56,437 nt of DNA, taken from NCBI GenBank assembly GCA_903857685.1, contig CAIOFO010000073.1, forward strand, positions 1 through 56,437. The letters run 5' to 3'. Positions 14,602-23,754 of this stretch are shown piece after piece; the stretch's first letter is position 1; the number at the start of each line of letters is the position of its first letter. The notes under the pieces were generated by a model. It was not told where the DNA came from, ran no database searches, and was given only the letters and a program-made list of their open reading frames with translations. The stretch is from an uncultured Alphaproteobacteria bacterium (GTDB lineage Bacteria > Pseudomonadota > Alphaproteobacteria > Micropepsales > Micropepsaceae). The translations under genes and the position numbers were made by a program.

Positions 14602-17208
14602 ATGCCCATCATCGAGCGCACCGTCACCTTCTGCTGCCGCCACGCCGCCCTGACGGTGCTGGCCGCGCTGCTCATTACCCTGGGCGCGGCCTATTACACC
14701 CAGACCCATTTCAACATGAACACCGACAGCGAGCAGCTGATCTCGGCCAAGGTGAGTTGGCGCCAGCGCGAGCTCGCCTTTGACAGCAAATTCCCCGGCC
14801 AATCCAACCTGATCGCGGTGGTGATTGACGGGGCGACGCCGGAACTGGCCGAAGCCGCCGCAGCCTCGCTGTCCGCCCGCATCGCGGCGGACAAGGCGCT
14901 GTTTCCGTCGGTGCGCCGTCCCGACGGCGGCGAATTCTTCGATCACAATGGCCTGCTGTTCCTGCCGCTTTCGGATGTGCAGGCCACGGCGCAGCAATTG
15001 TTCAAGGCCCAGCCATTTCTGGGCGCCCTGGCTGCGGACCCCTCGCTGCGGGGAATACTGGACAGCCTTTCCACCGCTCTCATGGGGGTGACGGCGGGGC
15101 AGGCGAAACTCGCCGATCTGGACGCGCCGATGGCGCGCTTCGAAGACAGTTTCGCGGCGGCCGCGAACGGCCAGGTGAAATTTCTCTCCTGGCGCTCACT
15201 GATCACCGGCGCGCCGCCGCGGCCGGAGGAAATTCGCCGCTTCATCGAAGTCCAGCCGGCGCTGGACTTCAATGCCCTGGAGCCGGGCCTGAAAGCCTCG
15301 AACGCCATTCGGGACGCCGCCCTGGCGCTGGGCCTGACGCCGGAAAATGGGGTACGGGTGCGTCTGACCGGCGATGTGCCACTGTCGGATGAAGAATTCG
15401 CGTCGCTCACCGACCGCGTCTGGCTGATGGGCGGCACCATGCTGGGCGGCGTGCTGCTGACGCTGTGGCTGGCGCTGCGCTCCTTCAAGCTGATCCTGGC
15501 GATATTGGTGACGCTGGTCGTGGGATTGGCCGCCACCATGGCGCTGGGCCTTTTGGCGGTCGGCGTGTTCAACATCATCTCCATCGCCTTCATCGCCCTG
15601 TTCGTCGGTCTGGGAGTGGATTTCGGCATACAATTCTCGGTGCGCTATCGCAGCGAGCGCTTTCATCAGCCCGATCTGGCCAGGGCGCTGTGCCATACCG
15701 GGCGCAGCGTCGGCGTACCCCTGGCGCTGGCAGCCCTGGCCACCGCAGTTGGGTTCTTCTCGTTCCTGCCCACCGAATATACCGGTGTTGCCGAGCTCGG
15801 CTTTGTTGCCGGCGTCGGCATGATCGCGGCCTTCCTCACCAGCATCACGCTGCTCCCCGCGCTCTTGATGCTGCTGAATCCGGAGGCGGAGGGCGAGGAT
15901 GTCGGTTTCACCGGCCTGGCGCCGATGGATCGCTATCTGACCCAGCACCGCAAGACGGTCCTGCGCATCGCGGCGCTGGCGGGCACGGTGGCGCTGGTGC
16001 TGACCGTGTACCTGCGCTTCGACTCCAATCCGCTGGATTTGCGCAGCCCCAAGGTCGAATCCGTCTCGACCCTGTTCGACCTGATGAAAAATCCGCAAAC
16101 CTCGCCCAACACCATTGATGCGGCGGCACCGTCCCTGGCGGCGGCGGATAGCCTGGCGGCGAAACTTTCCAGCCTGCCGCTGGTCGCCCAGGCGCTGACG
16201 CTGTCCAGCTTCATTCCGGACAACCAGGACCGCAAGCTGGCGGTGATCGCCGATGCCAATGGCCTGCTGGATTCCACGCTCAATCCGTTTGACGTCAAGC
16301 CGCCGCCCGGTGATGCCGAGGTCAAGGCCAGCCTGACCGCCACCGCCGCCAAGCTGCAGGCCGCCGCCGGCAAGGACACGGGTGCATCGGCAGACGTTGC
16401 GCGCCGCATGGCCGGCACATTGAACCAGCTGGCGGCCGGCAGCTTACAGAACCGCATGCGCGCCGCCAGGGCCTTTGTCCCGGGACTTCAGACCATGCTG
16501 CGGCAAGTGTCGGCTTCCCTGACGCCGCAGAAAGTGACCCTGCAATCCATCCCGGCCGGGATGAAATCGGAATGGCTCGCCAGGGACGGCAGCGCGCGCG
16601 TCCAGACCTTTCCCAAGGACACCAGCAACGATCCCGCCGCCTTGTCCGCCTTCAGCGATCAGGTGCTGGCCACGGCCCCCCAGGCAACGGGTGCGCCGAT
16701 CTCGATCCGCGAATCCGGCCGCACCATCGTCAGCGCCTTTGTCGAGGCCGGCATCCTGTCCTTTGTTGCCATCATCATCCTGCTGGCGGTGGTGCTGAGA
16801 CGGGCGGATGACGTGATACGGACCCTGGCGCCGCTGGTGCTGGCGGGCCTTCTGACCCTGGCCAGCTGTGTCGCGCTGAACCTGAAGCTGAACTTCGCCA
16901 ATATTATCGCCCTGCCCCTGCTGCTGGGGATCGGCGTGGCCTTCAACATCTATTTCGTGGTGGCGTGGCGGGCGGGGGCGAAGAATTTCCTGCAATCGGC
17001 GCTGACCCGGGCCGTGATCTTTTCGGCTCTCACCACCGCGACCGGTTTCGGCACGCTGTGGCTATCCAATCATCCCGGTACCGCCAGCATGGGCGAGTTG
17101 CTGATGATCTCGCTGGCCTGGACCTTGGTGACGACATTGTTCGTGTCGCCGGCGTTGCTGGGGCCGCCGCCCCCGCAGGGCGAACGCAAGCATGAGAAGC
17201 TGATCTAG
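14602..17208 (+). CDS. hpnN: Hopanoid-associated RND/MMPL transporter HpnN
   Basis: The 868-aa protein has two RND halves: an N-terminal membrane segment, a large periplasmic loop, a group of helices (about residues 275-430, with GLGVDFGIQFSVRYRSERF), a second TM and loop, and a final helix bundle (about 710-860, NIIALPLLLGIGVAFNIYF). This is the MMPL-family architecture of HpnN, which moves hopanoids to the outer membrane in Rhodopseudomonas. The context (hpnM convergent, mlaA-like gene upstream, hpn operon downstream) supports the name. The stop overlaps that of hpnM by 4 nt. Confidence 0.9.
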   Translation: MPIIERTVTFCCRHAALTVLAALLITLGAAYYTQTHFNMNTDSEQLISAKVSWRQRELAFDSKFPGQSNLIAVVIDGATPELAEAAAASLSARIAADKALFPSVRRPDGGEFFDHNGLLFLPLSDVQATAQQLFKAQPFLGALAADPSLRGILDSLSTALMGVTAGQAKLADLDAPMARFEDSFAAAANGQVKFLSWRSLITGAPPRPEEIRRFIEVQPALDFNALEPGLKASNAIRDAALALGLTPENGVRVRLTGDVPLSDEEFASLTDRVWLMGGTMLGGVLLTLWLALRSFKLILAILVTLVVGLAATMALGLLAVGVFNIISIAFIALFVGLGVDFGIQFSVRYRSERFHQPDLARALCHTGRSVGVPLALAALATAVGFFSFLPTEYTGVAELGFVAGVGMIAAFLTSITLLPALLMLLNPEAEGEDVGFTGLAPMDRYLTQHRKTVLRIAALAGTVALVLTVYLRFDSNPLDLRSPKVESVSTLFDLMKNPQTSPNTIDAAAPSLAAADSLAAKLSSLPLVAQALTLSSFIPDNQDRKLAVIADANGLLDSTLNPFDVKPPPGDAEVKASLTATAAKLQAAAGKDTGASADVARRMAGTLNQLAAGSLQNRMRAARAFVPGLQTMLRQVSASLTPQKVTLQSIPAGMKSEWLARDGSARVQTFPKDTSNDPAALSAFSDQVLATAPQATGAPISIRESGRTIVSAFVEAGILSFVAIIILLAVVLRRADDVIRTLAPLVLAGLLTLASCVALNLKLNFANIIALPLLLGIGVAFNIYFVVAWRAGAKNFLQSALTRAVIFSALTTATGFGTLWLSNHPGTASMGELLMISLAWTLVTTLFVSPALLGPPPPQGERKHEKLI

Positions 17209-17810
17209 CTTCCCAGTTCCTGGTCCGCCAGGGCGTTGATCTTTTTCGCCAGGCCCTGCGGCCCGCTGGCCGTAAGGGTGGAGGCGAAATCGGCGCGCTT
17301 CTGGGCCAGCTGGCTGATGTTGCCGGCCAGATAGACATCCACGATCTTCCAGCTGCTGCCCGCCTGATGCAGGCGATAATTGAAGGCGATGGCGTCGCCG
17401 CTGGCGGGCTTCAGGGTGGACTTGACGAATTTGTCGGTGCCGCGTTCCGAGACGGCGGGATCGACGGTGAATTTCTCGCCGCTATAGGAATCGAAGTTGC
17501 GCGCATAATTGGCAATGGTCATGCGCTCAAAGGCATCGGTCAGCGTCTTCTGGTCGGCGGCGGAAATGGAGGACCAGGTCGGACCCACCGACAGCGCCAT
17601 CATGCCGGGTAGGTCGAAGTCCTGCTCAACGGCCGGCCTCAGCTTCTCATAGTGGTTCTTGGCGCCGCCGCCCGCCTTCATGCTGGCGGTTAGTGCGTCA
17701 TAAAAATTCTGCACCGAGGCGGCGGCGGGGTCGCTCCCCTGGGCCAGGGCGGGCGCCGCGGCGGTGCAAACAAGAACGGCAGCGGAAACAGTCTGGACAA
17801 TGCGGTTCAT
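17205..17810 (-). CDS. hpnM: HpnM, MlaC/Ttg2D-like periplasmic lipid-binding protein
   Basis: From ATG 17810 the product is 201 aa with a Sec signal peptide (MNRIVQTVSAAVLVCTAAAPALAQ). The mature part is MlaC-like: FYDALTASMKAGG, LRPAVEQDFDLPGMMALSVGPTW, FERMTIANYARNFDSYSGEKF, and WKIVDVYLAGNISQLAQKRADFAS. MlaC proteins carry phospholipids across the periplasm; HpnM is the hopanoid-cluster member. The frame is open upstream to 17903, but the signal peptide fixes the start. A 141-nt gap separates it from dxs upstream on the same strand. Confidence 0.88.
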   Translation of the reverse strand: MNRIVQTVSAAVLVCTAAAPALAQGSDPAAASVQNFYDALTASMKAGGGAKNHYEKLRPAVEQDFDLPGMMALSVGPTWSSISAADQKTLTDAFERMTIANYARNFDSYSGEKFTVDPAVSERGTDKFVKSTLKPASGDAIAFNYRLHQAGSSWKIVDVYLAGNISQLAQKRADFASTLTASGPQGLAKKINALADQELGS

Positions 17811-17951
17811 GAATATGCCTTTTGCAAATGCCTTTCCGGGAAAACGCGCCAGCCGAATTATTGCTGCGCCAACCGGGCAAAAATAAGGACGCATGGCCGG
17901 CACAGCCTAGTGCCACGTTTCTGCGGGCCGTGCGAGCCTCAAAAAACGGGC

Positions 17952-19769
17952 TTACTCCGCCGCCCCGGCCCGGCTCCGGACCAGATGGGAGCGCAGCAGG
18001 TGGGCGATGCCCTTGGCGGAAAGACCCACCGTTTCATATTGGCGGGCGGGATCGTCATGTTCCTGAAAGACATCGGGCAAGGTCAGGGTGCGAATCTCCA
18101 GCCCCGGCCGCAGCAGCCCCTCATTGGCCAGGAATGTCAGCACCTGGGCGCCGAAGCCGCCGGCCGCGCCTTCTTCCAGCGTCACCAGCAGGTCGTGGCT
18201 GCGAACCAGGCGGCGGATCAGGTCGGTGTCCAGCGGCTTGGCAAAACGGGCATCCGCCACGGTGATGGAAACGCCTTCGGCCGCCAGCGTCTCGGCCGCC
18301 GCCAGGGCGGGCTGCAGCCGCGTGCCCAGGCTTAAAATTGCCGCCTGTGATCCCTCGCGCACGACCCGGCCCTTGCCGATCGCCAGCACCTGGCCGCGCT
18401 CCGGAAGCGCCGTGCCTACACCTTCGCCGCGTGGAAAGCGGATGGCGCAGGGGCCTTCGTCATAGGCCGCGGCGGTGGCCACCATGTTCATCAGCTCGGC
18501 CTCATTGGACGGCGCCATCACCACCATGTTCGGCAGGCAGGTCAGATAGGCCAGGTCGAAGGCGCCGGCATGGGTGGCGCCGTCGGAGCCCACCAGCCCG
18601 GCCCGGTCAATGGCAAAGCGGACCGGCAGGTTCTGCAAGGCAACGTCATGCACCAGCTGGTCGTAGCCGCGCTGCAGGAAGGTGGAATAGATGGCGCAGA
18701 ACGGCTTGATGCCTTCGGCGGCCAGGCCCGCTGCGAACGTCACCGCATGCTGCTCGGCAATGCCGACATCGAATGTGCGATGGGGAAAACGTTTCTGGAA
18801 AGCGTCCACGCCGGTGCCCGACGGCATGGCGGCGGTGATGGCGACGATGCGCGGATCATGCTCGGCTTCGGCGATCAATCCTTTGGCGAAAACCGCCGTA
18901 TAGGTGGGGGCGCCGGCTGCGGCTTTGGCCTGCACGCCGGTGGCGATGTCGAACTTGGCGGTGGCATGACCCTTGTCGGCGGACTTCTCCGCCGGGCCGT
19001 AGCCGCGGCCTTTCTCCGTCACCGCGTGAATCAGAACCGGCCTTGACTCATTCTTGGTGTGATCCTTGTCGCGCAATGTTTCGAACAGTTTCACCAGCCC
19101 GTTCACATCATGGCCGTCCACCGGCCCGATATATTCAAAACCCAGATTGGTGAAGAGCGATGCCTCGGCGCCCGCTTTGGCAACCAGCCCGCGCAGATGC
19201 GCGTCCAGGGCGCCGACCGGCGGGGCGATGGACATGGCATTGTCGTTGAGCACCACGATCAGGCGGCTTTTCAGGGCCCCGGCATTGTTGAGCGCCTCAT
19301 AGGCCATGCCGGCGCTCATGGCGCCGTCGCCGATCACCGCGATGACATGGTTGGCGCCGCCCTTGAGGTCGCGCGCCACAGCCATGCCCAGCGCCGCCGA
19401 AATCGAGGTCGAGGAATGGGCCGCGCCGAAGGGATCGAAGGCGCTTTCGCTGCGCCTGGTGAAACCGGACAGGCCGCCGGGCTTGCGGATGCTGCGAATG
19501 CGCGACCTGCGGCCGGTGAGAATCTTGTGGGGATAGGCCTGGTGGCCGACATCCCAGATCAGCTTGTCCCTGGGGGCGTTGAACACATAATGCAGCGCCA
19601 CGGTGAGTTCGACCACGCCCAGGCCGGCGCCGAAATGTCCGCCGGTCACCGAGACAGCGTCGATCGTTTCGGCGCGCAACTCCGCCGCCAGTTGCGCCAG
19701 CTTGTCCTTGCCGATCTTTTTCAGATCCGCGGGCAACTCAATCTTGTCCAGGAGCGGCGTACTGCTCAT
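17952..19769 (-). CDS. dxs: 1-deoxy-D-xylulose-5-phosphate synthase
   Basis: This ThDP transketolase-like enzyme joins pyruvate and glyceraldehyde-3-phosphate, the first step of the MEP isoprenoid pathway. Motifs seen are [21 protein letters not shown] with the catalytic His, [17 protein letters not shown], the ThDP GDG motif in [20 protein letters not shown], and [19 protein letters not shown] in the second domain. ATG 19769 overlaps the ispA stop as TGATG; a GTG at 19772 is also possible. The 605-aa length is slightly short because the loop between PPVGALDAH and [10 protein letters not shown] lacks roughly 35 residues present in most homologues. Confidence 0.95.
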   Translation of the reverse strand: MSSTPLLDKIELPADLKKIGKDKLAQLAAELRAETIDAVSVTGGHFGAGLGVVELTVALHYVFNAPRDKLIWDVGHQAYPHKILTGRRSRIRSIRKPGGLSGFTRRSESAFDPFGAAHSSTSISAALGMAVARDLKGGANHVIAVIGDGAMSAGMAYEALNNAGALKSRLIVVLNDNAMSIAPPVGALDAHLRGLVAKAGAEASLFTNLGFEYIGPVDGHDVNGLVKLFETLRDKDHTKNESRPVLIHAVTEKGRGYGPAEKSADKGHATAKFDIATGVQAKAAAGAPTYTAVFAKGLIAEAEHDPRIVAITAAMPSGTGVDAFQKRFPHRTFDVGIAEQHAVTFAAGLAAEGIKPFCAIYSTFLQRGYDQLVHDVALQNLPVRFAIDRAGLVGSDGATHAGAFDLAYLTCLPNMVVMAPSNEAELMNMVATAAAYDEGPCAIRFPRGEGVGTALPERGQVLAIGKGRVVREGSQAAILSLGTRLQPALAAAETLAAEGVSITVADARFAKPLDTDLIRRLVRSHDLLVTLEEGAAGGFGAQVLTFLANEGLLRPGLEIRTLTLPDVFQEHDDPARQYETVGLSAKGIAHLLRSHLVRSRAGAAE

Positions 19770-20740
19770 CACGCCTCCCGGTCCAGCAGGAACAGCGGCA
19801 GGCCGGAAAGCTCGGGCGAGCGCGCGGCGTAGGGCCCCAGTGCGGCGATGGCGGCCTGCGCGCGCCTGTGCGCTTCGGCGCGGGCGCCGTCCACGCCCAG
19901 CAGCGTCACCAGCGTCGCCTTGCCCATGCCGGCATCCTTGCCCACGGCCTTGCCGGTTTTCTCGACGGTGGACGTGACGTCGAGCAGGTCGTCGGTGATC
20001 TGGAACACCACGCCCATTTCGCGGGCATAGGCGCGCAGGCGAGCGCGGTCTTCCGCCGAAGCCTTGCCGAGGATCGGTCCGGCCTCGCAGGAGAATTCGA
20101 ACAATTGGCCGGTCTTGAGGCGCTGGAGGTTGACCACATCCTCGACACCGAATTTTTCGCCCGCCGTCAAGGTATCGGCGATCATGTCAATCACCTGGCC
20201 GCCGATCATGCCGTCATGGCCCGAAGCTTCCGCCAGCCGCGCCACCAGGGCGATGCGCACCGCCGGATCGGGATGGGTCTTTTCATCCGCGAGAATTTCG
20301 AAGGCGATGGTGAGCAGCCCGTCGCCCGCCAGCACCGCCGTCATCTCGTCGAAGGCGATATGGGTGGTGGGACGGCCGCGCCGCATATCGTCGTCATCCA
20401 TGCAGGGCAGATCGTCATGCACCAGCGAATAGGTGTGCAGCACCTCGATGGCGCTGCCGACCCGAAGGCTGTGGGCGTCATCGACCCCGAACAGGCGGGC
20501 GGAATGGAGCACCAGGAATGGCCGCAGCCGCTTGCCGCCGGCGAAGGTGGCATAGCGCATGGCTTCCTGGACGCGGCCTTGGGGGCCGTGCGGGCGAGGC
20601 AAGACCGTTTGCAGGGTTGCGTCCACCGCCATGGCCGCAGCCGCAATGGCGCGGGGCAAGGCATCGGAACGGGCTTCCACAGAGCTCGGGGCGGGCTCCC
20701 CGGCCTTTTTCTTGTCCATGGTCACGTCCAACTGCCCCAT
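19769..20740 (-). CDS. ispA: Polyprenyl (farnesyl) diphosphate synthase
   Basis: The 323-aa protein has the two aspartate-rich motifs of trans-prenyl synthases: [10 protein letters not shown] (FARM) and DDLLD (SARM), plus [18 protein letters not shown] and KTGQLFEF. It makes C15 (possibly C20) diphosphate from IPP and DMAPP. The farnesyl product feeds hpnC/D in the same locus. ATG 20740 is used; ATG 20719 (MDKKKAGEP) is a possible shorter start. No xseB gene is found upstream, although it is often adjacent in proteobacteria. It overlaps dxs by 1 nt. Confidence 0.92.
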   Translation of the reverse strand: MGQLDVTMDKKKAGEPAPSSVEARSDALPRAIAAAAMAVDATLQTVLPRPHGPQGRVQEAMRYATFAGGKRLRPFLVLHSARLFGVDDAHSLRVGSAIEVLHTYSLVHDDLPCMDDDDMRRGRPTTHIAFDEMTAVLAGDGLLTIAFEILADEKTHPDPAVRIALVARLAEASGHDGMIGGQVIDMIADTLTAGEKFGVEDVVNLQRLKTGQLFEFSCEAGPILGKASAEDRARLRAYAREMGVVFQITDDLLDVTSTVEKTGKAVGKDAGMGKATLVTLLGVDGARAEAHRRAQAAIAALGPYAARSPELSGLPLFLLDREA

Positions 20741-21055
20741 TTAGCGCCCGCCCACTTCAGGTCCTATGGCTGGATTGGCCCCCCAAATCCATCCCAAATT
20801 CCTGAGTCGGGCCCTATTACGGGACAATCTGGTATCGGCGCGGCCCCGACGCAACGATTTTCCCAGCCGAATCAGCCGGTCGGCGCTGATTCTGGCAAAT
20901 TGGCCACATGGCGGTTCCCACCCATTTAGCCCTTCCGGCTGTGGGGTTGAATGGGGTATCCCGATGCTGGAAACTGCCGATTGCTGCGTTGCACAGAGGA
21001 CCCCATCTTGTTGGCCGACGGCCAAATGGGCGGCCGGCTTCGCAAAAGGAGTTTT
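20741..21055. promoter_or_regulatory. ispA-ispH divergent intergenic region with two inverted repeats
   Basis: This 315-nt gap has no convincing gene. It holds an inverted repeat at 20869-20876/20885-20892 (GAATCAGC arms, 8-nt spacer) and a palindrome at 21011-21017/21019-21025 (TTGGCCG arms, one base between), the latter 21 nt before the ispH ribosome-binding site. Both look like operator or RNA hairpin elements shared by precursor-supply genes. No T-run follows either repeat, so they are not terminators. Confidence 0.4.
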
Positions 21056-21979
21056 ATGCGAGTCATTCTTGCCCAGCCGCGCGGCTTTTGTGCCGGCGTC
21101 GTCCGCGCCATCGATATCGTGGAAAAGGCGCTCGATAAATATGGCGAGCCCGTCTATGTGCGCCACGAGATCGTGCACAACAAGCATGTCGTCCAGACAT
21201 TGAAGAACAAGGGCGCGCGTTTCGTCGAGGAACTGGATGAGGTGCCCGAAGGCGCCGTGACCGTGTTCAGCGCCCATGGCGTGCCCCAATCGGTGGTCAA
21301 GACCGCCCAGGATCGCGGCTTGCCGGTCCTCGACGCCACCTGCCCGCTTGTTTCCAAGGTGCATAACCAGGGCAAGCGCTATGTCAGCCATGGCCGCACC
21401 CTGATCCTGATCGGCCATGCCGGCCATCCCGAAGTGGAAGGCACCATGGGCCAGGTCGGTGCCCCGGTGCATCTGGTGCAATGCGAGGCCGATGTCTCCA
21501 CCCTGCCGATCCCGGTCGGCCAGCCGGTCGCCTATATTACCCAGACCACGCTTTCGATCGACGACACCAAGGGCATCATTGTCGAGCTCAAGAAACGCTT
21601 CCGCGATATCGTCGGCCCCGAGACGAGTGATATCTGCTACGCCACCCAGAACCGCCAGACCTCGGTGCGCGAACTGGCCAAGGTCGCCGATGTGATCCTG
21701 GTTGTGGGGGCGAAGAATTCCTCAAACTCCAATCGCCTGCGCGAGATCGGCATTGAGGAAGGCGTGCCGTCCTATCTGATCAATGACGGCAGCGAGCTCG
21801 ATCCCGAATGGGTGCGCGGCAAGGCGGTTGTGGGGCTGACGGCCGGCGCCTCGGCGCCGGAAAGCCTGGTGCAGCACGTGATTGACGCGCTGGGCGAAAT
21901 CGAACAGGTCAAGGTCGAACAAATGGACGGCAAGAAGGAACATATCGAATTCCGCCTGCCCGCCGAGTTGAGGGTTTAA
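21056..21979 (+). CDS. ispH: 4-hydroxy-3-methylbut-2-enyl diphosphate reductase
   Basis: The 307-aa enzyme starts [19 protein letters not shown], with the first iron-sulfur Cys in FCAGV. Further motifs are [22 protein letters not shown] (second Cys), the third Cys in [10 protein letters not shown], and KNSSNSNRL with TAGASAPE. It makes IPP and DMAPP in the last MEP step. ATG 21056 follows AGGAG; the frame is open upstream to 20951 but lacks similarity. The stop is 2 nt from the hpnH start, so the two are co-transcribed. Confidence 0.96.
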   Translation: MRVILAQPRGFCAGVVRAIDIVEKALDKYGEPVYVRHEIVHNKHVVQTLKNKGARFVEELDEVPEGAVTVFSAHGVPQSVVKTAQDRGLPVLDATCPLVSKVHNQGKRYVSHGRTLILIGHAGHPEVEGTMGQVGAPVHLVQCEADVSTLPIPVGQPVAYITQTTLSIDDTKGIIVELKKRFRDIVGPETSDICYATQNRQTSVRELAKVADVILVVGAKNSSNSNRLREIGIEEGVPSYLINDGSELDPEWVRGKAVVGLTAGASAPESLVQHVIDALGEIEQVKVEQMDGKKEHIEFRLPAELRV

Positions 21980-21981
21980 AG

Positions 21982-23145
21982 ATGGGACTTCCCATACGCC
22001 AAGCCGCCAAGATCGGCGCCTATGTGATGAAAAAGCATCTGTCGGGCCAGAAGAAGTATCCCCTGGTGCTGATGCTTGAGCCCTTGTTCCGCTGCAATTT
22101 GGCCTGCGCCGGCTGCGGCAAGATCGATTATCCCGATGAAATATTGAACCAGCGCCTGTCCTATGACCAGTGCATGGCCGCGATCGACGAATGCGGCGCG
22201 CCCGCCGTCTCCATCGCCGGCGGCGAGCCGCTGCTTCACCGCGACATGGCCAAGATCGTCAAGGGTTTCATCGAGCGCGACAAGTTCGTGATCCTCTGCA
22301 CCAACGCCCTGCTGCTGTCGAAAAAGATCGACCAGTATGAGCCGCATGAGAATTTCACCTGGTCCATCCATCTGGACGGCGACAAGGCGATGCATGACAA
22401 GTCGGTTTGCCTGGACGGTACGTATGACAAGGCCGTCGCCGCCATCAAGCTGGCCAAGTCGCGCGGCTTTCGCACCCAGATCAACTGCACCCTGTTCGAA
22501 GGCTCGGACCCGGACCGCACCGCCAAATTCTTCGACGAGATGATGGCGATGGGCCTGGACGGCATCACCGTCTCGCCGGGTTATGCCTATGAGCGCGCGC
22601 CCGACCAGCAGCACTTCTTGAACCGCGAGAATACCAAGAAAATGTTCCGCGAGATTTTCGCCCGCGGCCATGGCGGCAAGGATTGGGAATTTACCCAGTC
22701 CAGCCTGTTCCTGGATTTCCTGGCCGGCAACCGAACCTATGAATGCACGCCCTGGTCCATGCCGCTGCTGACCGTGTTCGGCTGGCAGAAGCCCTGCTAC
22801 CTGCTGGGCGAAGGCTATGCCGCGACGTTCGCCGAATTGATGGAAGGCACCGAGTGGCAGAAATACGGGGTCGGCAATTACGAGAAATGCGCCAACTGCA
22901 TGGTCCATTGCGGCTTCGAGGGCAGCGCGGTTCTGGACAGCACCCGCAATCCCTTCCAGATCCTGCCCATCCTGATGCGCGGCGTGAAGACCGACGGCCC
23001 GATGGCCCCCGACATTGACCTGTCGAAACAGCGCCCGGCGGAGTTCACCTTCGCCCGCCATGTCGAGCACAAAATGTCGGAGATCAAGACCGGCCGGTCA
23101 AATACCACAGAGACCGGACCCGCAGAGGTCGCGGCAGCGGAGTAG
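21982..23145 (+). CDS. hpnH: Adenosyl-hopene transferase HpnH (radical SAM)
   Basis: The 387-aa protein has the radical SAM cluster motif CNLACAGC (CxxxCxxC), GGEPLLHRD, and the SPASM-like C-terminal Cys residues (ECTPW, GKPCYLLGEGY-type, YEKCANCMVHCGF). HpnH adds adenosine to hopene (diploptene) to make adenosylhopane, the first side-chain step of C35 hopanoids. It starts 2 nt after ispH. The 3' end overlaps the convergent hpnG by 48 nt, placing the two sequential enzymes' genes tail to tail. Confidence 0.95.
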   Translation: MGLPIRQAAKIGAYVMKKHLSGQKKYPLVLMLEPLFRCNLACAGCGKIDYPDEILNQRLSYDQCMAAIDECGAPAVSIAGGEPLLHRDMAKIVKGFIERDKFVILCTNALLLSKKIDQYEPHENFTWSIHLDGDKAMHDKSVCLDGTYDKAVAAIKLAKSRGFRTQINCTLFEGSDPDRTAKFFDEMMAMGLDGITVSPGYAYERAPDQQHFLNRENTKKMFREIFARGHGGKDWEFTQSSLFLDFLAGNRTYECTPWSMPLLTVFGWQKPCYLLGEGYAATFAELMEGTEWQKYGVGNYEKCANCMVHCGFEGSAVLDSTRNPFQILPILMRGVKTDGPMAPDIDLSKQRPAEFTFARHVEHKMSEIKTGRSNTTETGPAEVAAAE

Positions 23146-23754
23146 CTGCGCGAAGGCCTTGCCGGATGCCCGGCCGGTGCGGATCAGCGCCGGGATCTGC
23201 AGCGGGTTCTTGACCACCGACCACAACACTCTGGTGAGCGCGATGCCGCCATCCGGCCTCATCGCCACCAGGGCTGCCGGCGGCAGCACATGCGATGCAT
23301 CGTCGGAAATGATCCTGAGGCCAGCCAGCTTGAGGCCGCGTGAGGCAGCAAAGCGGGCCGCCACCTGGCTTTCCATATCCACCGCCAGCGCCCCGGTTGC
23401 GTCGTAGAGCGCGGCCTTGGCCAGCGGGTTTTCCAGAATGATGTTGCTGCCGATCAGCGGCCCCTGATGCGCGCCGGGCAATTTCGCCGCCAGAGCCACG
23501 CGCCAGAGATTGTCGCAGCGCCACTTTTCGGCGCCGAAGGTAATCTGGTCGGCAATCACCACATCGCCCACTTTCAGGAGTGGCGACAAGGCCCCGGCCA
23601 AGCCGATGGAGATCACGCCAGTAATGTCGCCATGCAGGGCGTCCAGCTTGCGCGCCAATCCCGCGGCATCGCCGCCGCCCGCCACCGCCACCACGTCCTC
23701 GGTGCCGGCGATTTCGGCTTCCCGCGTCAAACCGGTGACGGCGAGGATGGTCAC
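23098..23754 (-). CDS. hpnG: Adenosylhopane nucleosidase/phosphorylase HpnG
   Basis: From GTG 23754 (overlapping the shc stop as GTGA) the product is 218 aa and belongs to the nucleoside phosphorylase / MTA-SAH nucleosidase superfamily: VISIGLAGALSPLLKVGDVVIADQI, ALAVDMESQVAARFAA with the ribose-binding Met-Glu, and IISDDASHVLPP with the catalytic Asp. HpnG removes adenine from adenosylhopane to give ribosylhopane. The frame is open upstream into shc, but homology starts at the GTG. It is last in the long minus-strand hpn operon. Confidence 0.88.
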   Translation of the reverse strand: MTILAVTGLTREAEIAGTEDVVAVAGGGDAAGLARKLDALHGDITGVISIGLAGALSPLLKVGDVVIADQITFGAEKWRCDNLWRVALAAKLPGAHQGPLIGSNIILENPLAKAALYDATGALAVDMESQVAARFAASRGLKLAGLRIISDDASHVLPPAALVAMRPDGGIALTRVLWSVVKNPLQIPALIRTGRASGKAFAQLLRCRDLCGSGLCGI

